Shown piece by piece: positions 54,681-63,834 of a stretch of DNA of 64,000 bases (position 1 is the stretch's first letter; the number at the start of each line of letters is the position of its first letter). The notes beneath the pieces were generated by a model, which had not been told where the DNA came from, made no database searches, and saw nothing but the letters and a program-made list of their open reading frames with translations. This DNA is from CAIWHR01 sp963709525. GTDB taxonomy: Bacteria; Pseudomonadota; Gammaproteobacteria; Burkholderiales; Casimicrobiaceae. The stretch is taken from positions 124,001 through 188,000 of the forward strand of contig CAVPXB010000015.1 in NCBI GenBank assembly GCA_963709525.1, read 5' to 3'. Both the position numbers and the translations under genes were made by a program.

Positions 54681-57588
54681 TCAGTCCGGGTATTCGGCGA
54701 GCGGAATGCAGCTGCAGAAAAGGTGGCGATCGCCGTAAACGTTGTCGACCCGCGCCACCGGCGGCCAGTACTTGTCGGCGCGCAAGCTGGCGACCGGGAA
54801 CGCCGCCTGCTCGCGCGCGTAAGCGTGCGGCCACTCGTTGCCGCAGGCAGCCGCTGCCGTGTGCGGCGCGTGTTTCAGCGGATTGTCGTCGCGATCGGCG
54901 CGGCCTTCCTCGACGGCGCGGATCTCGCTCGCGGATCGCGATCATCGCGTCGATGAAACGATCGAGCTCGCGCCTGGGCTCGCTCTCGGTAGGCTCGACC
55001 ATCAGCGTGCCGGGGACGGGAAAGCTCATCGTCGGCGCATGGAAACCGTAGTCCATCAGCCGCTTGGCGACGTCGTCCACGGTGACGCCCGACGTTTCCT
55101 TCAGCGGCCGCAGGTCGAGGATGCACTCGTGCGCGACGAGCCCGCCCGGGCCGGAGTACAGCACCGGATAGTGGCCGGCGAGACAGCGCGCGACGTAGTT
55201 GGCGGCCAGGATCGCGCTTTCGGTCGCCGCGGTGAGCCCTTCGCCGCCCATCATCGCGATGTACATCCACGAAATCGGCAGGATGCTGGCACTCCCGCAG
55301 GGCGCCGCCGACACCGCGCCGATCGCGTCGGCGCCGCGGGGCTGCGTGCGGTGCCCGGGGAGGAAGCGCGCCAGATGCGCGCCCACGCCGATCGGTCCGA
55401 CACCGGGGCCGCCGCCGCCGTGGGGGATGCAGAAGGTCTTGTGCAGGTTCAGATGCGACACGTCGGCGCCGAACTCGCCGGGCGCGGCGAGTCCGACCAG
55501 CGCATTGAGGTTGGCGCCGTCCACGTACACCTGCCCGCCGTGCGCGTGCACGATCTCGCAGACGCGGCGGATGCCGGCTTCGAAAACGCCGTGCGTCGAC
55601 GGATACGTCACCATGATCGCGGCGAGGTCGTCGCGGTGCTGCGCGGCCTTCGCTTCGAGATCGGCGAGGTCGACATTGCCGTCGCGGTCGCAGGCGACGA
55701 CGACGACCTGCATGCCGGCCATCTGCGCCGATGCCGGGTTGGTGCCGTGCGCCGACGACGGAATGAGGCAGACGTGGCGATGGCCCTGGCCGCGGCTCCG
55801 ATGCCAGGCGCGGATCACCAAGAGCCCCGCGTACTCGCCCTGCGAGCCGGCATTGGGCTGCAGCGACACCGCCGCGTAGCCCGTCGCCGCGCACAGCATG
55901 CGCTCGAGATCGGCGATGAGCTCACGGTAGCCTTCGGCCTGGTCCGCGGGCGCGAACGGATGCAGGTGCGCGAACTCGCGCCACGTGATCGGGATCATCT
56001 CCGACGTCGCGTTGAGCTTCATCGTGCACGACCCCAGGGGAATCATCGCCCGATCGAGCGCGATGTCGCGGTCCGCCAGGCGGCGCAGGTAGCGCAGCAT
56101 CTCGGTCTCGCAATGGCAGCGGTTGAAGACCGGGTGGGTGAGAAACGCCGATGTCCGCAGCAGCGCCCCGGGCAACGCGGAAGGTACGGCCGCATCGAGA
56201 TGGGCGACGGTGAACGCAGGGTCGTCGCCGGCGAAGATCTGCCAGATGCGCTCGACATCGCCGCGCGTGGTCGTCTCGTCGAGCGAGATGCCGAGCGTCG
56301 CGTCGTCGATGCGTCGGAAGTTGACGCCGAAGGCCAGGCCGTGGTCCACGATGCCGCGCGTCTTGGCCCCCGTGTTGACGGTGATCGTATCGAAGAACTG
56401 CGTGGCCGGAACGGTGTAGCCCAGCCGCTCGAGGCCCGCCTTGGCGATCGCGGTCAGGCGGTGGACGCGCCGCGCGATCGTCTTCAGGCCTTCGGGACCG
56501 TGATACACGGCATACATGCCGGCGATGACGGCGAGCAGCACCTGCGCCGTGCAGATGTTCGAGGTCGCCTTCTCGCGCCGGATGTGCTGCTCGCGCGTTT
56601 GCAGCGCCAGCCGATACGCGGGATTGCCGGCGGCGTCGACGGTGACCCCGACGAGGCGGCCCGGCATCGAGCGCTTGAATTCGTCGCGCGTCGCCAGATA
56701 ACCCGCGTGCGGACCGCCGTAGCCCATCGGCACGCCGAAGCGCTGCGCGGACCCGACGACGACGTCGGCGCCCCATTCCCCGGGCGGCGCGAGCAGCGTC
56801 AGCGCCAGGAGGTCGGCGGCAACGATCACCATCCCCTCCGCTGCGTGGACCGACCCGACCAGCGCAGCGTAATCGCGCACGTCGCCGTTGCCGCCCGGGT
56901 ATTGCAGCAGCACCGCGAACGCGCCGGAGTCCGCGGCGTCCTGCGCGGCACCGACGACGACCTCGATGCCCAGCGGTTCGGCCCGCGTGCGCACGACATC
57001 CAGCGTCTGCGCAAACACGTCGTCCGCGACATAGAAGCGCGGGCTCTGGCTGCGCCCCATCCGCTGGCACAGCGTCATCGCCTCGGCCGCCGCAGTCGCT
57101 TCGTCCAGCATCGACGCGTTGGCGATCGCCATGCCGGAAAGATCGCAGATCATGGTCTGGAAATTGATCAGCGCCTCGAGGCGTCCCTGCGAGATCTCGG
57201 GCTGATACGGCGTGTACGCGGTGTACCACGCCGGGTTCTCGAGGATATTGCGCAGGATGACGCCGGGCGTCAGGGTTCCGTAATAGCCCTGGCCGATGAA
57301 CGACTGCAGCACCCGGTTGCGCGCGGCAATCGACTTCAGCCGGGCCAGCGCCGCGGCCTCGCTCATCGCCGCAGGCAGGGCCAGCGGCTTCGCCCGCCGG
57401 ATGGCCGCCGGCACGATCGCGTCCATCAGCGCGGCGCGCGTCGGGTGCCCCAGCGCGGCGAGCATCGCCGCCTGGTCCGCCGGCGTGGTGCCGATGTGCC
57501 GGGCGATGAACGCATCGCCGCATTCGAGCGTGGTGAGCGGGTCGTCCGCGGTCGTCGATTCGACGGGGAGCGCTGCGTTGGTTTTCAT
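54681..57588 (-). CDS. gcvP: Glycine dehydrogenase (decarboxylating), P protein, one frame break
   Basis: PLP enzyme releasing CO2 from glycine and loading aminomethyl onto GcvH. About 968 residues, normal for the fused P protein. IARHIGTTPADQAAML, FIGQGYYGTLTPGVILRNIL, NPAWYTAYTPYQPEISQGRL, MIPLGSCTMKLNATSEMIPI, LQPNAGSQGEYAGLLVI, IPSSAHGTNPASAQMAGM and HLNLHKTFCIPHGGGGPGVG with the PLP lysine. One extra base near 54930 breaks the last 80 residues; the restored end reads EIRAVEEGRADRDDNPLKHA on to YPD. Downstream of gcvH in the riboswitch-led operon. Confidence 0.95.
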
Positions 57589-57621
57589 GTTGGCGAGGGG
57601 AGAGGATCGTGGTTCGTACGG

Positions 57622-58005
57622 TCAGGCGTCGCCCAGTGTCGCAGTGTAGGCGGCTGCATCGAGCAGCGCGCCAGCTGCGTCGGCTGCGGCCGGCTTCAGC
57701 TTGAACAGCCACGCCGCGTACGCGTCCTCGTTTGCACTCTCGGGCGCACTCGCAAGGGCCTCGTTGACGGCCACGATTTCGCCCGCCACCGGCGCGTAGA
57801 CGTCCGAGGCGGCCTTGACCGATTCGACCACGGCGCAGGCGTCGCCCGCCGCCAGTTTGCGGCCCACCGCCGGCAGTTCGATATAGACGAGGTCCCCCAG
57901 CGCAGCCTGCGCATGGTCGGTGATGCCGACGGTCAACGTGCCGTCGGTTTCGGTGCGCACCCACTCGTGCGCTGCGGTGTAGCGGAGGTTGGCGGGAACG
58001 TTCAT
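57622..58005 (-). CDS. gcvH: Glycine cleavage system H protein
   Basis: Lipoyl carrier of 127 residues. YTAAHEWVRTETDGTLTVGI, AALGDLVYIELPAVGRKL, and lipoylation site VVESVKAASDVYAPVAGE with the modified Lys; NEDAYAAWLFKLKPA follows. Complete. Carries the aminomethyl intermediate between GcvP and GcvT and depends on LipA/LipB also encoded here. ATG 58005; preceded by a 230-bp gap occupied by an inverted repeat, followed by gcvP 33 bases on. Confidence 0.95.
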   Translation of the reverse strand: MNVPANLRYTAAHEWVRTETDGTLTVGITDHAQAALGDLVYIELPAVGRKLAAGDACAVVESVKAASDVYAPVAGEIVAVNEALASAPESANEDAYAAWLFKLKPAAADAAGALLDAAAYTATLGDA

Positions 58006-58081
58006 GGGTAGGGCTCCGGTGAAGGCGGTTGGATTTGGGGGCGCGTACGCAGCCCTCGGCGAGCGTTGGGAGGCGTCAGAG

Positions 58082-58234
58082 GCTGAGAGTTTTTCGGGCG
58101 TGTCCGAGCGGCGCGCCAGAAGGCGTCCGATCGAGGCGCAAAGCGCAGCCATAGCTCGGGCTATGGCGAGCATTTGCAACGAAGAGCGGGCGTCTTCTGG
58201 CGTGATGAGCGGGCATGATCGAAAGACTCTCAGC
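58082..58234. repeat. 153-bp imperfect inverted repeat between gcvT and gcvH
   Basis: Outer arms GCTGAGAGTTTTTCG (58082-58096) and CGAAAGACTCTCAGC (58220-58234); inner pair CGCCAGAAGGCGTCC and GGGCGTCTTCTGGCG; apex hairpin GCCATAGC-TCG-GGCTATGGC region near 58148-58166. The arms pair along most of their length, so RNA from either strand could fold into one long hairpin. It begins right after the gcvT stop. Confidence 0.75.
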
Positions 58235-58237
58235 TTC

Positions 58238-59323
58238 TCAGGCGATGAGCGCCTTGCCGTTGCGGGCAAAAGGCGGCTTGACGACCCGCGCGGCGAGTTC
58301 CTTGTCGCGCACCGCAACCTTGACGATGTCGCCGACGCTGACGGTGGCGGGCAGCCGTGCCAGCGCGATCGACTGGTTCAACGTGGGACTGAAGCTGCCG
58401 CTGGTGATCTCGCCGTCGCCTTGTGCGGTGCGGACCGCCTGGTGCGCGCGCAACACGCCGCCTTTCTCCAGCAGCAGCAAACCGACCAGTTGCCGCGTCG
58501 GGGGCGTCGCCAGCAACGCGGCTTTGCCGACGAAATCGCGCGGGCTCGTCAGATCGACGGTCCAGGCCAGCCCGGATTCGAGCGGCGACACCTTCTCGTC
58601 CATGTCCTGGCCGTAGAGGTTCATTCCCGCCTCGAGGCGCAGGGTGTCGCGGGCCCCCAATCCGCACGGTCGCACGCCCGCGGCCGCGAGCGATCTCCAC
58701 AGCGTTTCGGCGTCGGCGGTCGGCACGACGAGTTCGAACCCGTCCTCACCCGTGTAGCCCGTCCGTGCGATGAAGTGCGGGCCGAATGTCGCCGCATTGA
58801 AGGGCTTGAGTCCGGCCGTCACGGCCTCGCTGCCCGGCAGCACCTGCCAGACCCTGGCGCGCGCCTGCGGGCCCTGCACCGCGATCATCGCCAGGTCGGG
58901 GCGCGGGGTCAACGTGAGCTGCCGGGCCCGCACGGCGATCAGACCGGCGAGCCACGCAATGTCCCTGTCGGCGGTGCCGGCGTTGACCACCAGCCGGAAG
59001 AAAGTCTCGTCGAGGAAGTAGACGATGAGGTCGTCGATCACGCCACCATCGGGGCGCAGCAGGCAGCTGTAGAGCGCCTTGCCGGCATCCTTCAGTTTGT
59101 CGACGTTGTTGGCGAGCACATAGCGCAGGAAATCGCGCGCGCCATCGCCGCGGAGATCGACGACGCGCATGTGCGACACGTCGAACATCCCGGCGCCCTC
59201 GCGGACGGCGTGATGCTCTTCGATCTGCGAGCCGTAGTTGACCGGCATGTCCCAGCCGCCGAAATCGACCATGCGGGCGCCGGCGGCGCGGTGGGCAGCG
59301 TTGAGCGGAGTGGTCTTCGGCAC
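58238..59323 (-). CDS. gcvT: Glycine cleavage system T protein (aminomethyltransferase)
   Basis: 361-residue tetrahydrofolate-dependent enzyme releasing ammonia and forming methylene-THF. RMVDFGGWDMPVNYGSQIEE, AGMFDVSHMRVVDLRGDGA, PDGGVIDDLIVYFLD, TGYTGEDGFELVVP, GLGARDTLRLEAGMNLYGQD and the C-terminal barrel. The active-site Asp is in the GVIDDLIVY segment. GTG 59323 has GGGAG eight bases upstream. First gene of gcvT-gcvH-gcvP, immediately downstream of the glycine riboswitch. Confidence 0.95.
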   Translation of the reverse strand: MPKTTPLNAAHRAAGARMVDFGGWDMPVNYGSQIEEHHAVREGAGMFDVSHMRVVDLRGDGARDFLRYVLANNVDKLKDAGKALYSCLLRPDGGVIDDLIVYFLDETFFRLVVNAGTADRDIAWLAGLIAVRARQLTLTPRPDLAMIAVQGPQARARVWQVLPGSEAVTAGLKPFNAATFGPHFIARTGYTGEDGFELVVPTADAETLWRSLAAAGVRPCGLGARDTLRLEAGMNLYGQDMDEKVSPLESGLAWTVDLTSPRDFVGKAALLATPPTRQLVGLLLLEKGGVLRAHQAVRTAQGDGEITSGSFSPTLNQSIALARLPATVSVGDIVKVAVRDKELAARVVKPPFARNGKALIA

Positions 59324-59376
59324 GTTGATTCTCCCGGCAGGACGACGAACATGGGCAGAGCGCGAGTGTCGCTGCG

Positions 59377-59590
59377 CCCCGTCTGTCCTTTTACCTGAGA
59401 GATTGCAGCGCGGCCCTGGTGGCCGACGCCGGTGCCCCTTCGGTGGGCCGTTCGCATCCATGCGTCGATGCGCGGCCGCTCTCCAGATATATTGCCGTCC
59501 GGCAGTCCACTTTGCCTGAGCGATTGCGGGAGTTGCGCCTTCGGCGGCGCACGGGGATGGTCCCGGTGCGCGCTCTCCTGATCGGACCCG
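59377..59590 (-). promoter_or_regulatory. Tandem glycine riboswitch
   Basis: On the minus strand, two aptamers in series. Aptamer 1: CAGGAGAGCGCGC, GCCGAAGGCGCAACTC, CGCTCAGGCAAAGTGGAC. Aptamer 2: TGGAGAGCGGCC, CACCGAAGGGGCACC, TCTCTCAGGTAAAAGGACAG. These are the conserved GGAGAG / CCGAAG / CTCAGG-GGACAG blocks of the glycine riboswitch, with a short linker. It ends about 54 bases before the gcvT start and should turn the operon on when glycine is high. Confidence 0.93.
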
Positions 59591-59913
59591 ACGAAGGTTA
59601 CCCGCGCACCCGCGCGGTGTCAAAGCGCATCGGGCGGCGGCCGAACGTCCCTGCCGGGAAGCTGGCATACGGTATCCGCCGTCGGTCCACGGCACTCGTC
59701 GCCAGGCGGTCCCGGACTGGGCATCGAAGCAGCGCGCGAGGTGGCATGTTCCATCGCAACGAGTCGGGCCCACTGGTTTGCGGACACCGGAATGATCTAC
59801 GCGACCACGCTGCTGCACGCGGTCGAGCGGTCAGTCATGCTGCAATAGCTGCTTTGCAGGGCAGGCCAAGAAACTTGGCTGTGGCGAACCACGAATACCA
59901 ACATCCATCGGAT
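59591..59913. other. Intergenic region between riboswitch and SDR gene
   Basis: Must contain the gcv operon promoter on the minus strand; no clear -10/-35 was found. No gene or repeat is supported. Confidence 0.4.
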
Positions 59914-60705
59914 TCAACCGCAGCGGATGTAGAAACCGCCGTTGACGTCGATCGTCGTTCCCGTGATGTGACGCGCCGCGCCGGAACTCAGGAACAGAAC
60001 GGCAGCGCCGATGTCCTCCGGTTCGCTCAGCTCACCCAAGGGGATTCGCTTGACGAGTTCGGCCAGCCCTTCCTTTCCGTGGGTACCGACGGTGAGCGTC
60101 GTTCCCACCAAACCTGGAGCCACCGCGTTGGAGGTGATGTTGTGTGCCGCTCCCGTGCGGGCCAGCGTCTTGGTGATGCCGTACTGCCCGCTCTTGGTGG
60201 CGGCGTAGGCGATATGGCCCCCGAGCGACCCCTGGTGGCCGACCACGGAACTGATCTGGATAATCCGCCCCCAATTGCGACTCTGCATGTACGGGAACGC
60301 ACGCCGGGCACAGCGGAAACACGAAGTCAGGTTGGTTGCGAGGATGAACTCCCACTCGTCATCGGTCGTTTCCGTCACGGTCTTCTTGCAGGTATTGCCG
60401 GCATTGTTGACCAGGATGTCCACCCCACCGGATTGCTTCTCGATCAGGTCGAACGCGGCCGCGATGTCTTGCTCCCGCGTGACGTCTCCCTCGAGCGGAT
60501 GGACGATTCCGCCTTCGTCGGCGATGGCCTTCAGCGCAGCGGCATAGGTGCTCGCCGGACTTCGGTCCAGCGCGTAGACCGTCGCCCCGCCAGCCACGGC
60601 CAGCACCCGCGCGATGCCGAGGCCGATGCCGGCCGCCGCCCCGGTGACCAGGGCAACGCGTCCCCGGATCGACAGCAGATTCTTGAGGTCAATTGAATAG
60701 GACAT
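59914..60705 (-). CDS. Short-chain dehydrogenase/reductase linked to a TRAP transporter
   Basis: 263-residue NAD(P)-dependent oxidoreductase. RVALVTGAAAGIGLGIARVL binds the dinucleotide, VDILVNNAGNTCKK, IIQISSVVGHQG (Ser) and AYAATKSGQYGITKTLAR (YxxxK) form the active site, and ITGTTIDVNGGFYIR is the usual C-terminus. It overlaps the end of the TRAP large-permease gene by 17 bases, so it probably acts on the imported acid or its product. The exact substrate is unknown. Confidence 0.88.
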   Translation of the reverse strand: MSYSIDLKNLLSIRGRVALVTGAAAGIGLGIARVLAVAGGATVYALDRSPASTYAAALKAIADEGGIVHPLEGDVTREQDIAAAFDLIEKQSGGVDILVNNAGNTCKKTVTETTDDEWEFILATNLTSCFRCARRAFPYMQSRNWGRIIQISSVVGHQGSLGGHIAYAATKSGQYGITKTLARTGAAHNITSNAVAPGLVGTTLTVGTHGKEGLAELVKRIPLGELSEPEDIGAAVLFLSSGAARHITGTTIDVNGGFYIRCG

Positions 60706-61963
60706 TGGGCAACCATGTGGAGAGCGACGGGATATAGGCAACAAGGAACACGACAACCATCATGACGGCAACGAACTGCCAGATCGTGCGGGTGACCTTT
60801 TCCAGGCCGACTTCGCCCACCTGGCACGCGATGAACAGCAGCACTCCAAACGGGGGAGTGATCCCGCCGACCATGACGCAGACGACCATCAGCGTGGCGA
60901 AATGGATCGGGTCGATGCCGAGCGCCTGGGCTACCGGGTGGAGCACCGGGGTCAGGGTGACCAGGACGGCCATCCCATCGATGAACAGGCCCAAGGCGAT
61001 GAGGAGCGTAACCACAACGAAGAGCAAAACGTGGACATCCGACGATATGGCGTTCAAACCCCGAACCACCATGGCCGGGAAGCCTCCCATCACCAGCAGC
61101 CAACCCAGGATCGACGCCGAGGCGATGATGAACAGGACGACCGTGGTGCTCTCCACTGCCTTCACCATCACATGGTAGAGCTTCTTCATGTTGAGTTCGC
61201 CATAGAAGAAGCCGAGCGCTGCCGTATAGAACACCACGATGGTGCCCGCCTCGGTGGCAGTGAAGGCGCCTCCGACGATGCCGACGATGACGACCAGCGG
61301 GGCCATCAGTGGCAGGAACGAATGCCAGGCGGACACCAGCAATTCCTTGATCCCGAGCCAGGGCTCGCTGGGGTAATTGCGTTTGCGCGCGTAGTAGCCG
61401 GCGAAGATCATCAGGGCGATGCCGATGGTGACCCCGGGGAACAGGCCCGCCATGAACAGGCGTCCAATCGAGAGATTCGTCAGTGAGGAATAGACGATCA
61501 TGAGAATGCTGGGCGGGATGATCGGCCCCATCGTTGCCGCCGCGGCGACGAGACACACCGCGTAGTCCTCGTCGTACTTCTGGCGAATCATCGCCGGGAT
61601 CAGGACCTTGCCGAGGCCTGCGGCATCGGCCGTAGCCGAACCGGAGATCCCGGAAAAGAACATGCTCGCCACCACCGTGACAAAACCCAAACCGCCCTTC
61701 AGATGGCCCACGAGCGATTGGCAGAACCGCACGAGGCGATCGGTGATGCCCGCCGTGTTCATCAGCTCGCCGGCGAGGATGAACATCGGTACCGCGATGA
61801 ACGGGAACGATTCCAGCGCATTCATGGTTCGCTGAGCGATGATCTCGTAGGGCAGGAAGCCCTGCACGGTGATGGCCGCAACGGATCCCAGTCCCATCGC
61901 AAACGCCAGGGGAACTCCGATGGCTCCCAGGACAACGCATACGAGCAGGAGGGTGGCGATCAT
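60689..61963 (-). CDS. dctM: TRAP transporter large permease (DctM family)
   Basis: Twelve-helix subunit of 424 residues driving Na+-coupled uptake. Diagnostic segments: IAVPMFILAGELMNTAGIT, FFSGISGSATADAAGLGKVL, AAAATMGPIIPPSILMIVYS, GGAFTATEAGTIVVFYTAAL and VGGITPPFGVLLFIACQV. Complete. Overlaps the small permease stop by four bases (ATGA). Confidence 0.94.
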   Translation of the reverse strand: MIATLLLVCVVLGAIGVPLAFAMGLGSVAAITVQGFLPYEIIAQRTMNALESFPFIAVPMFILAGELMNTAGITDRLVRFCQSLVGHLKGGLGFVTVVASMFFSGISGSATADAAGLGKVLIPAMIRQKYDEDYAVCLVAAAATMGPIIPPSILMIVYSSLTNLSIGRLFMAGLFPGVTIGIALMIFAGYYARKRNYPSEPWLGIKELLVSAWHSFLPLMAPLVVIVGIVGGAFTATEAGTIVVFYTAALGFFYGELNMKKLYHVMVKAVESTTVVLFIIASASILGWLLVMGGFPAMVVRGLNAISSDVHVLLFVVVTLLIALGLFIDGMAVLVTLTPVLHPVAQALGIDPIHFATLMVVCVMVGGITPPFGVLLFIACQVGEVGLEKVTRTIWQFVAVMMVVVFLVAYIPSLSTWLPNVLFN

Positions 61964-62448
61964 GATTTGTAGCCTCCGCGGGAGTCGCCGTCCTTCGTAC
62001 CCTTCGTCAGCCGCAGGATGTTCCCGATGGAAAAGATCAGCATCAGCGATGCGCCCACCGGCATCGCGAGGTAGACGACCCCGTAGGAGATGCCGAGCGA
62101 GGCGATCTCCTGGCTCATCTGCGACATAGCCAGCCGCCATCCGATGATGACCAGGAAGACCGAGAATCCGGCGATGAGTACTGCGCTGGTCATCCTGAAT
62201 GCCCGCTGCAATGAGGGTGGCAACGGTCGGAGAAGGTAATCCAGGGAAAAGTGTGCCCCGCGCCAAAGCATCGCGCCGGCGCACACCAGCACCATCCACA
62301 TCATGGTGATCTGCACCAGCTCGTTGCTCCAGGGGATCGAGGAGTTGAAGGTGAAACGGCTGACGATCTGAAAGAAGCTCACCAGCGCAATCGTGCCGAT
62401 GGCGATCACGCCGAAGGCCATGATCACTCGATACAATCGATCAAACAT
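61960..62448 (-). CDS. dctQ: TRAP transporter small permease (DctQ family)
   Basis: 162-residue four-helix subunit. VIAIGTIALVSFFQIVSRFT, PWSNELVQITMMWMVLVCAG, HFSLDYLLRPLPPSLQRAF and GISYGVVYLAMPVGASLMLI are typical DctQ features, including the WSNE motif at the start of helix two. ATG 62448 with AGGAG eight bases upstream. Stabilises DctM and docks the binding protein. Confidence 0.93.
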   Translation of the reverse strand: MFDRLYRVIMAFGVIAIGTIALVSFFQIVSRFTFNSSIPWSNELVQITMMWMVLVCAGAMLWRGAHFSLDYLLRPLPPSLQRAFRMTSAVLIAGFSVFLVIIGWRLAMSQMSQEIASLGISYGVVYLAMPVGASLMLIFSIGNILRLTKGTKDGDSRGGYKS

Positions 62449-62620
62449 GTCCGTTCTCCTGTTCGACGCAACGGTATGGGGGTGATCATCGTCACTCCGG
62501 TCCGCAGTTTCGCCAGCGTGGACGCATCGGTCGTGCCCGAGCACGCGGTCGGGGTTGGCCCATTCAAGGGCGATTGATAACCGACCGGAGCCGGCGCCGC
62601 GCCGGCCGGCCCCTGCGCGG

Positions 62621-63595
62621 CTACTTCGATTCGTCGATCAGCTTGATCATCACGTCGGCGCCCGGTGTCGCCTTCTTCAGCGCGTCGATCGCGGGCTGGG
62701 TGGCCGCCTTGAACGCCAACTTGTCTGCTTCGCTGATCGTCACGCCCTTGCTTTGCAGGGCCTTGTACGACGCTTCCGTTCGTACGCGGAACTCGGCGTT
62801 GCCGGCCTTCGTGAACTCGGCGCCGCAGGTCAGGAATACTTGCTTGGTCGGCTCGGGAAACTTCTGGAAGGTCTGGTCCTTGATGACCAACGCCATGCTG
62901 TTGTACATGTGTCCCGACTTCAGCAGGTACTTGACCACCTCGTCGAGCTTGGCATTCACGACACCTTCGGGGCTGGTGTCGACACCCTCGGCAACCTTGG
63001 TTTGTAGTGCTGTGTAGACCTCCGGCCATGGCACCGGCACCGCAACCGCCCCCAGGGCTTTGTACATCTCGAGCCACGCGGCAAGAGGCGGCGAGCGAAA
63101 CTTCATGCCCTTCATGTCGGCGACGGTCTTGACGGGGCGCACGGACTCGAAGTCGCGGAATCCGTTGTGGAGATAGCCGATGACCTTCATCCCGTGCTTC
63201 TTCGACAACGCGTCGCTGACATACTCGCCGACCTTGCCCGAGAACGCCTTTTCGGCGTGGTCGAAGCTCAGGAACATGTAAGGCCAGGTAATCACGCCCA
63301 ACGTTGGTTCCAGCGGCGTCAGGTTGGCCATGTCGGTGACCGTCATCTGGACTGCGCCCATCTTGATCTGCTCGAGTATCTGGCGCGCGTCACCCATCTG
63401 CGCGGCAGGCACATGGTTGATCTTGATATCGCCGGCCTTGCCCTGCACGCAACTGATGAACTTGTTGGCGAACTCGGTATTGATCGAGGCCATCGTGTCG
63501 TGGTGAGCCAGGATCAGATCCGCCGCTAATGAACCCCCGGAGATGACCGCCAGCACAGCAGACGCCGATAGTGCCGTTCGCATTGCCCTCTTCAT
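62621..63595 (-). CDS. dctP: TRAP transporter substrate-binding protein (DctP family)
   Basis: Periplasmic receptor of 324 residues. Signal peptide TALSASAVLAVISGGSLAA. Body: LILAHHDTMASINTEFANKF, AAQMGDARQILEQIKMGAVQ, WPYMFLSFDHAEKAFSGKVG, GYLHNGFRDFESVRPVKTVA, DMKGMKFRSPPLAAWLEMYK with the carboxylate-binding Arg, and PWPEVYTALQTKVAEGVDTS. ATG 63595 follows a perfect AAGGAGG. First gene of dctP-dctQ-dctM-SDR. Ligand probably an organic acid; identity unknown. Confidence 0.94.
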   Translation of the reverse strand: MKRAMRTALSASAVLAVISGGSLAADLILAHHDTMASINTEFANKFISCVQGKAGDIKINHVPAAQMGDARQILEQIKMGAVQMTVTDMANLTPLEPTLGVITWPYMFLSFDHAEKAFSGKVGEYVSDALSKKHGMKVIGYLHNGFRDFESVRPVKTVADMKGMKFRSPPLAAWLEMYKALGAVAVPVPWPEVYTALQTKVAEGVDTSPEGVVNAKLDEVVKYLLKSGHMYNSMALVIKDQTFQKFPEPTKQVFLTCGAEFTKAGNAEFRVRTEASYKALQSKGVTISEADKLAFKAATQPAIDALKKATPGADVMIKLIDESK

Positions 63596-63659
63596 GTCGA
63601 TTCCTCCTTCGTGTGACCAACGATGTCCCGCCGCTTGGGGTCCTTCGACCTGACCCGCG

Positions 63660-63834
63660 GAAAGACTAGCATGATCAAATATCATATTGCAACAATTTTT
63701 GTATATGTATAAATATTAATTGTAAAACAATGTATTACAGTACATATGTGCGCATTTTCTGAAATTTATATTTGATTAATTTTCTGTTGCTTGCCAGAGA
63801 AAACAGCGATAACATCCAGTCCAATGGGTGATTT
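63660..63834. promoter_or_regulatory. AT-rich divergent control region of the TRAP operon and GntR gene
   Basis: Strikingly AT-rich against a high-GC background. Contains palindromes ATTGTAAAACAAT (63719-63731) and ACATATGT (63742-63749) and a related ACAATTTTTGT (63692-63702). Short TTGT/ACAA palindromes are common GntR-type operators, so the divergent regulator probably binds here. Exact -10/-35 elements are ambiguous because many AT hexamers qualify. Confidence 0.6.

Noticed and set aside
54838..58011. Plus-strand open frame of 1057 codons
   Set aside because: It is antisense to gcvP and gcvH, with Arg/His/Asp-rich low-complexity translation typical of high-GC shadow frames.
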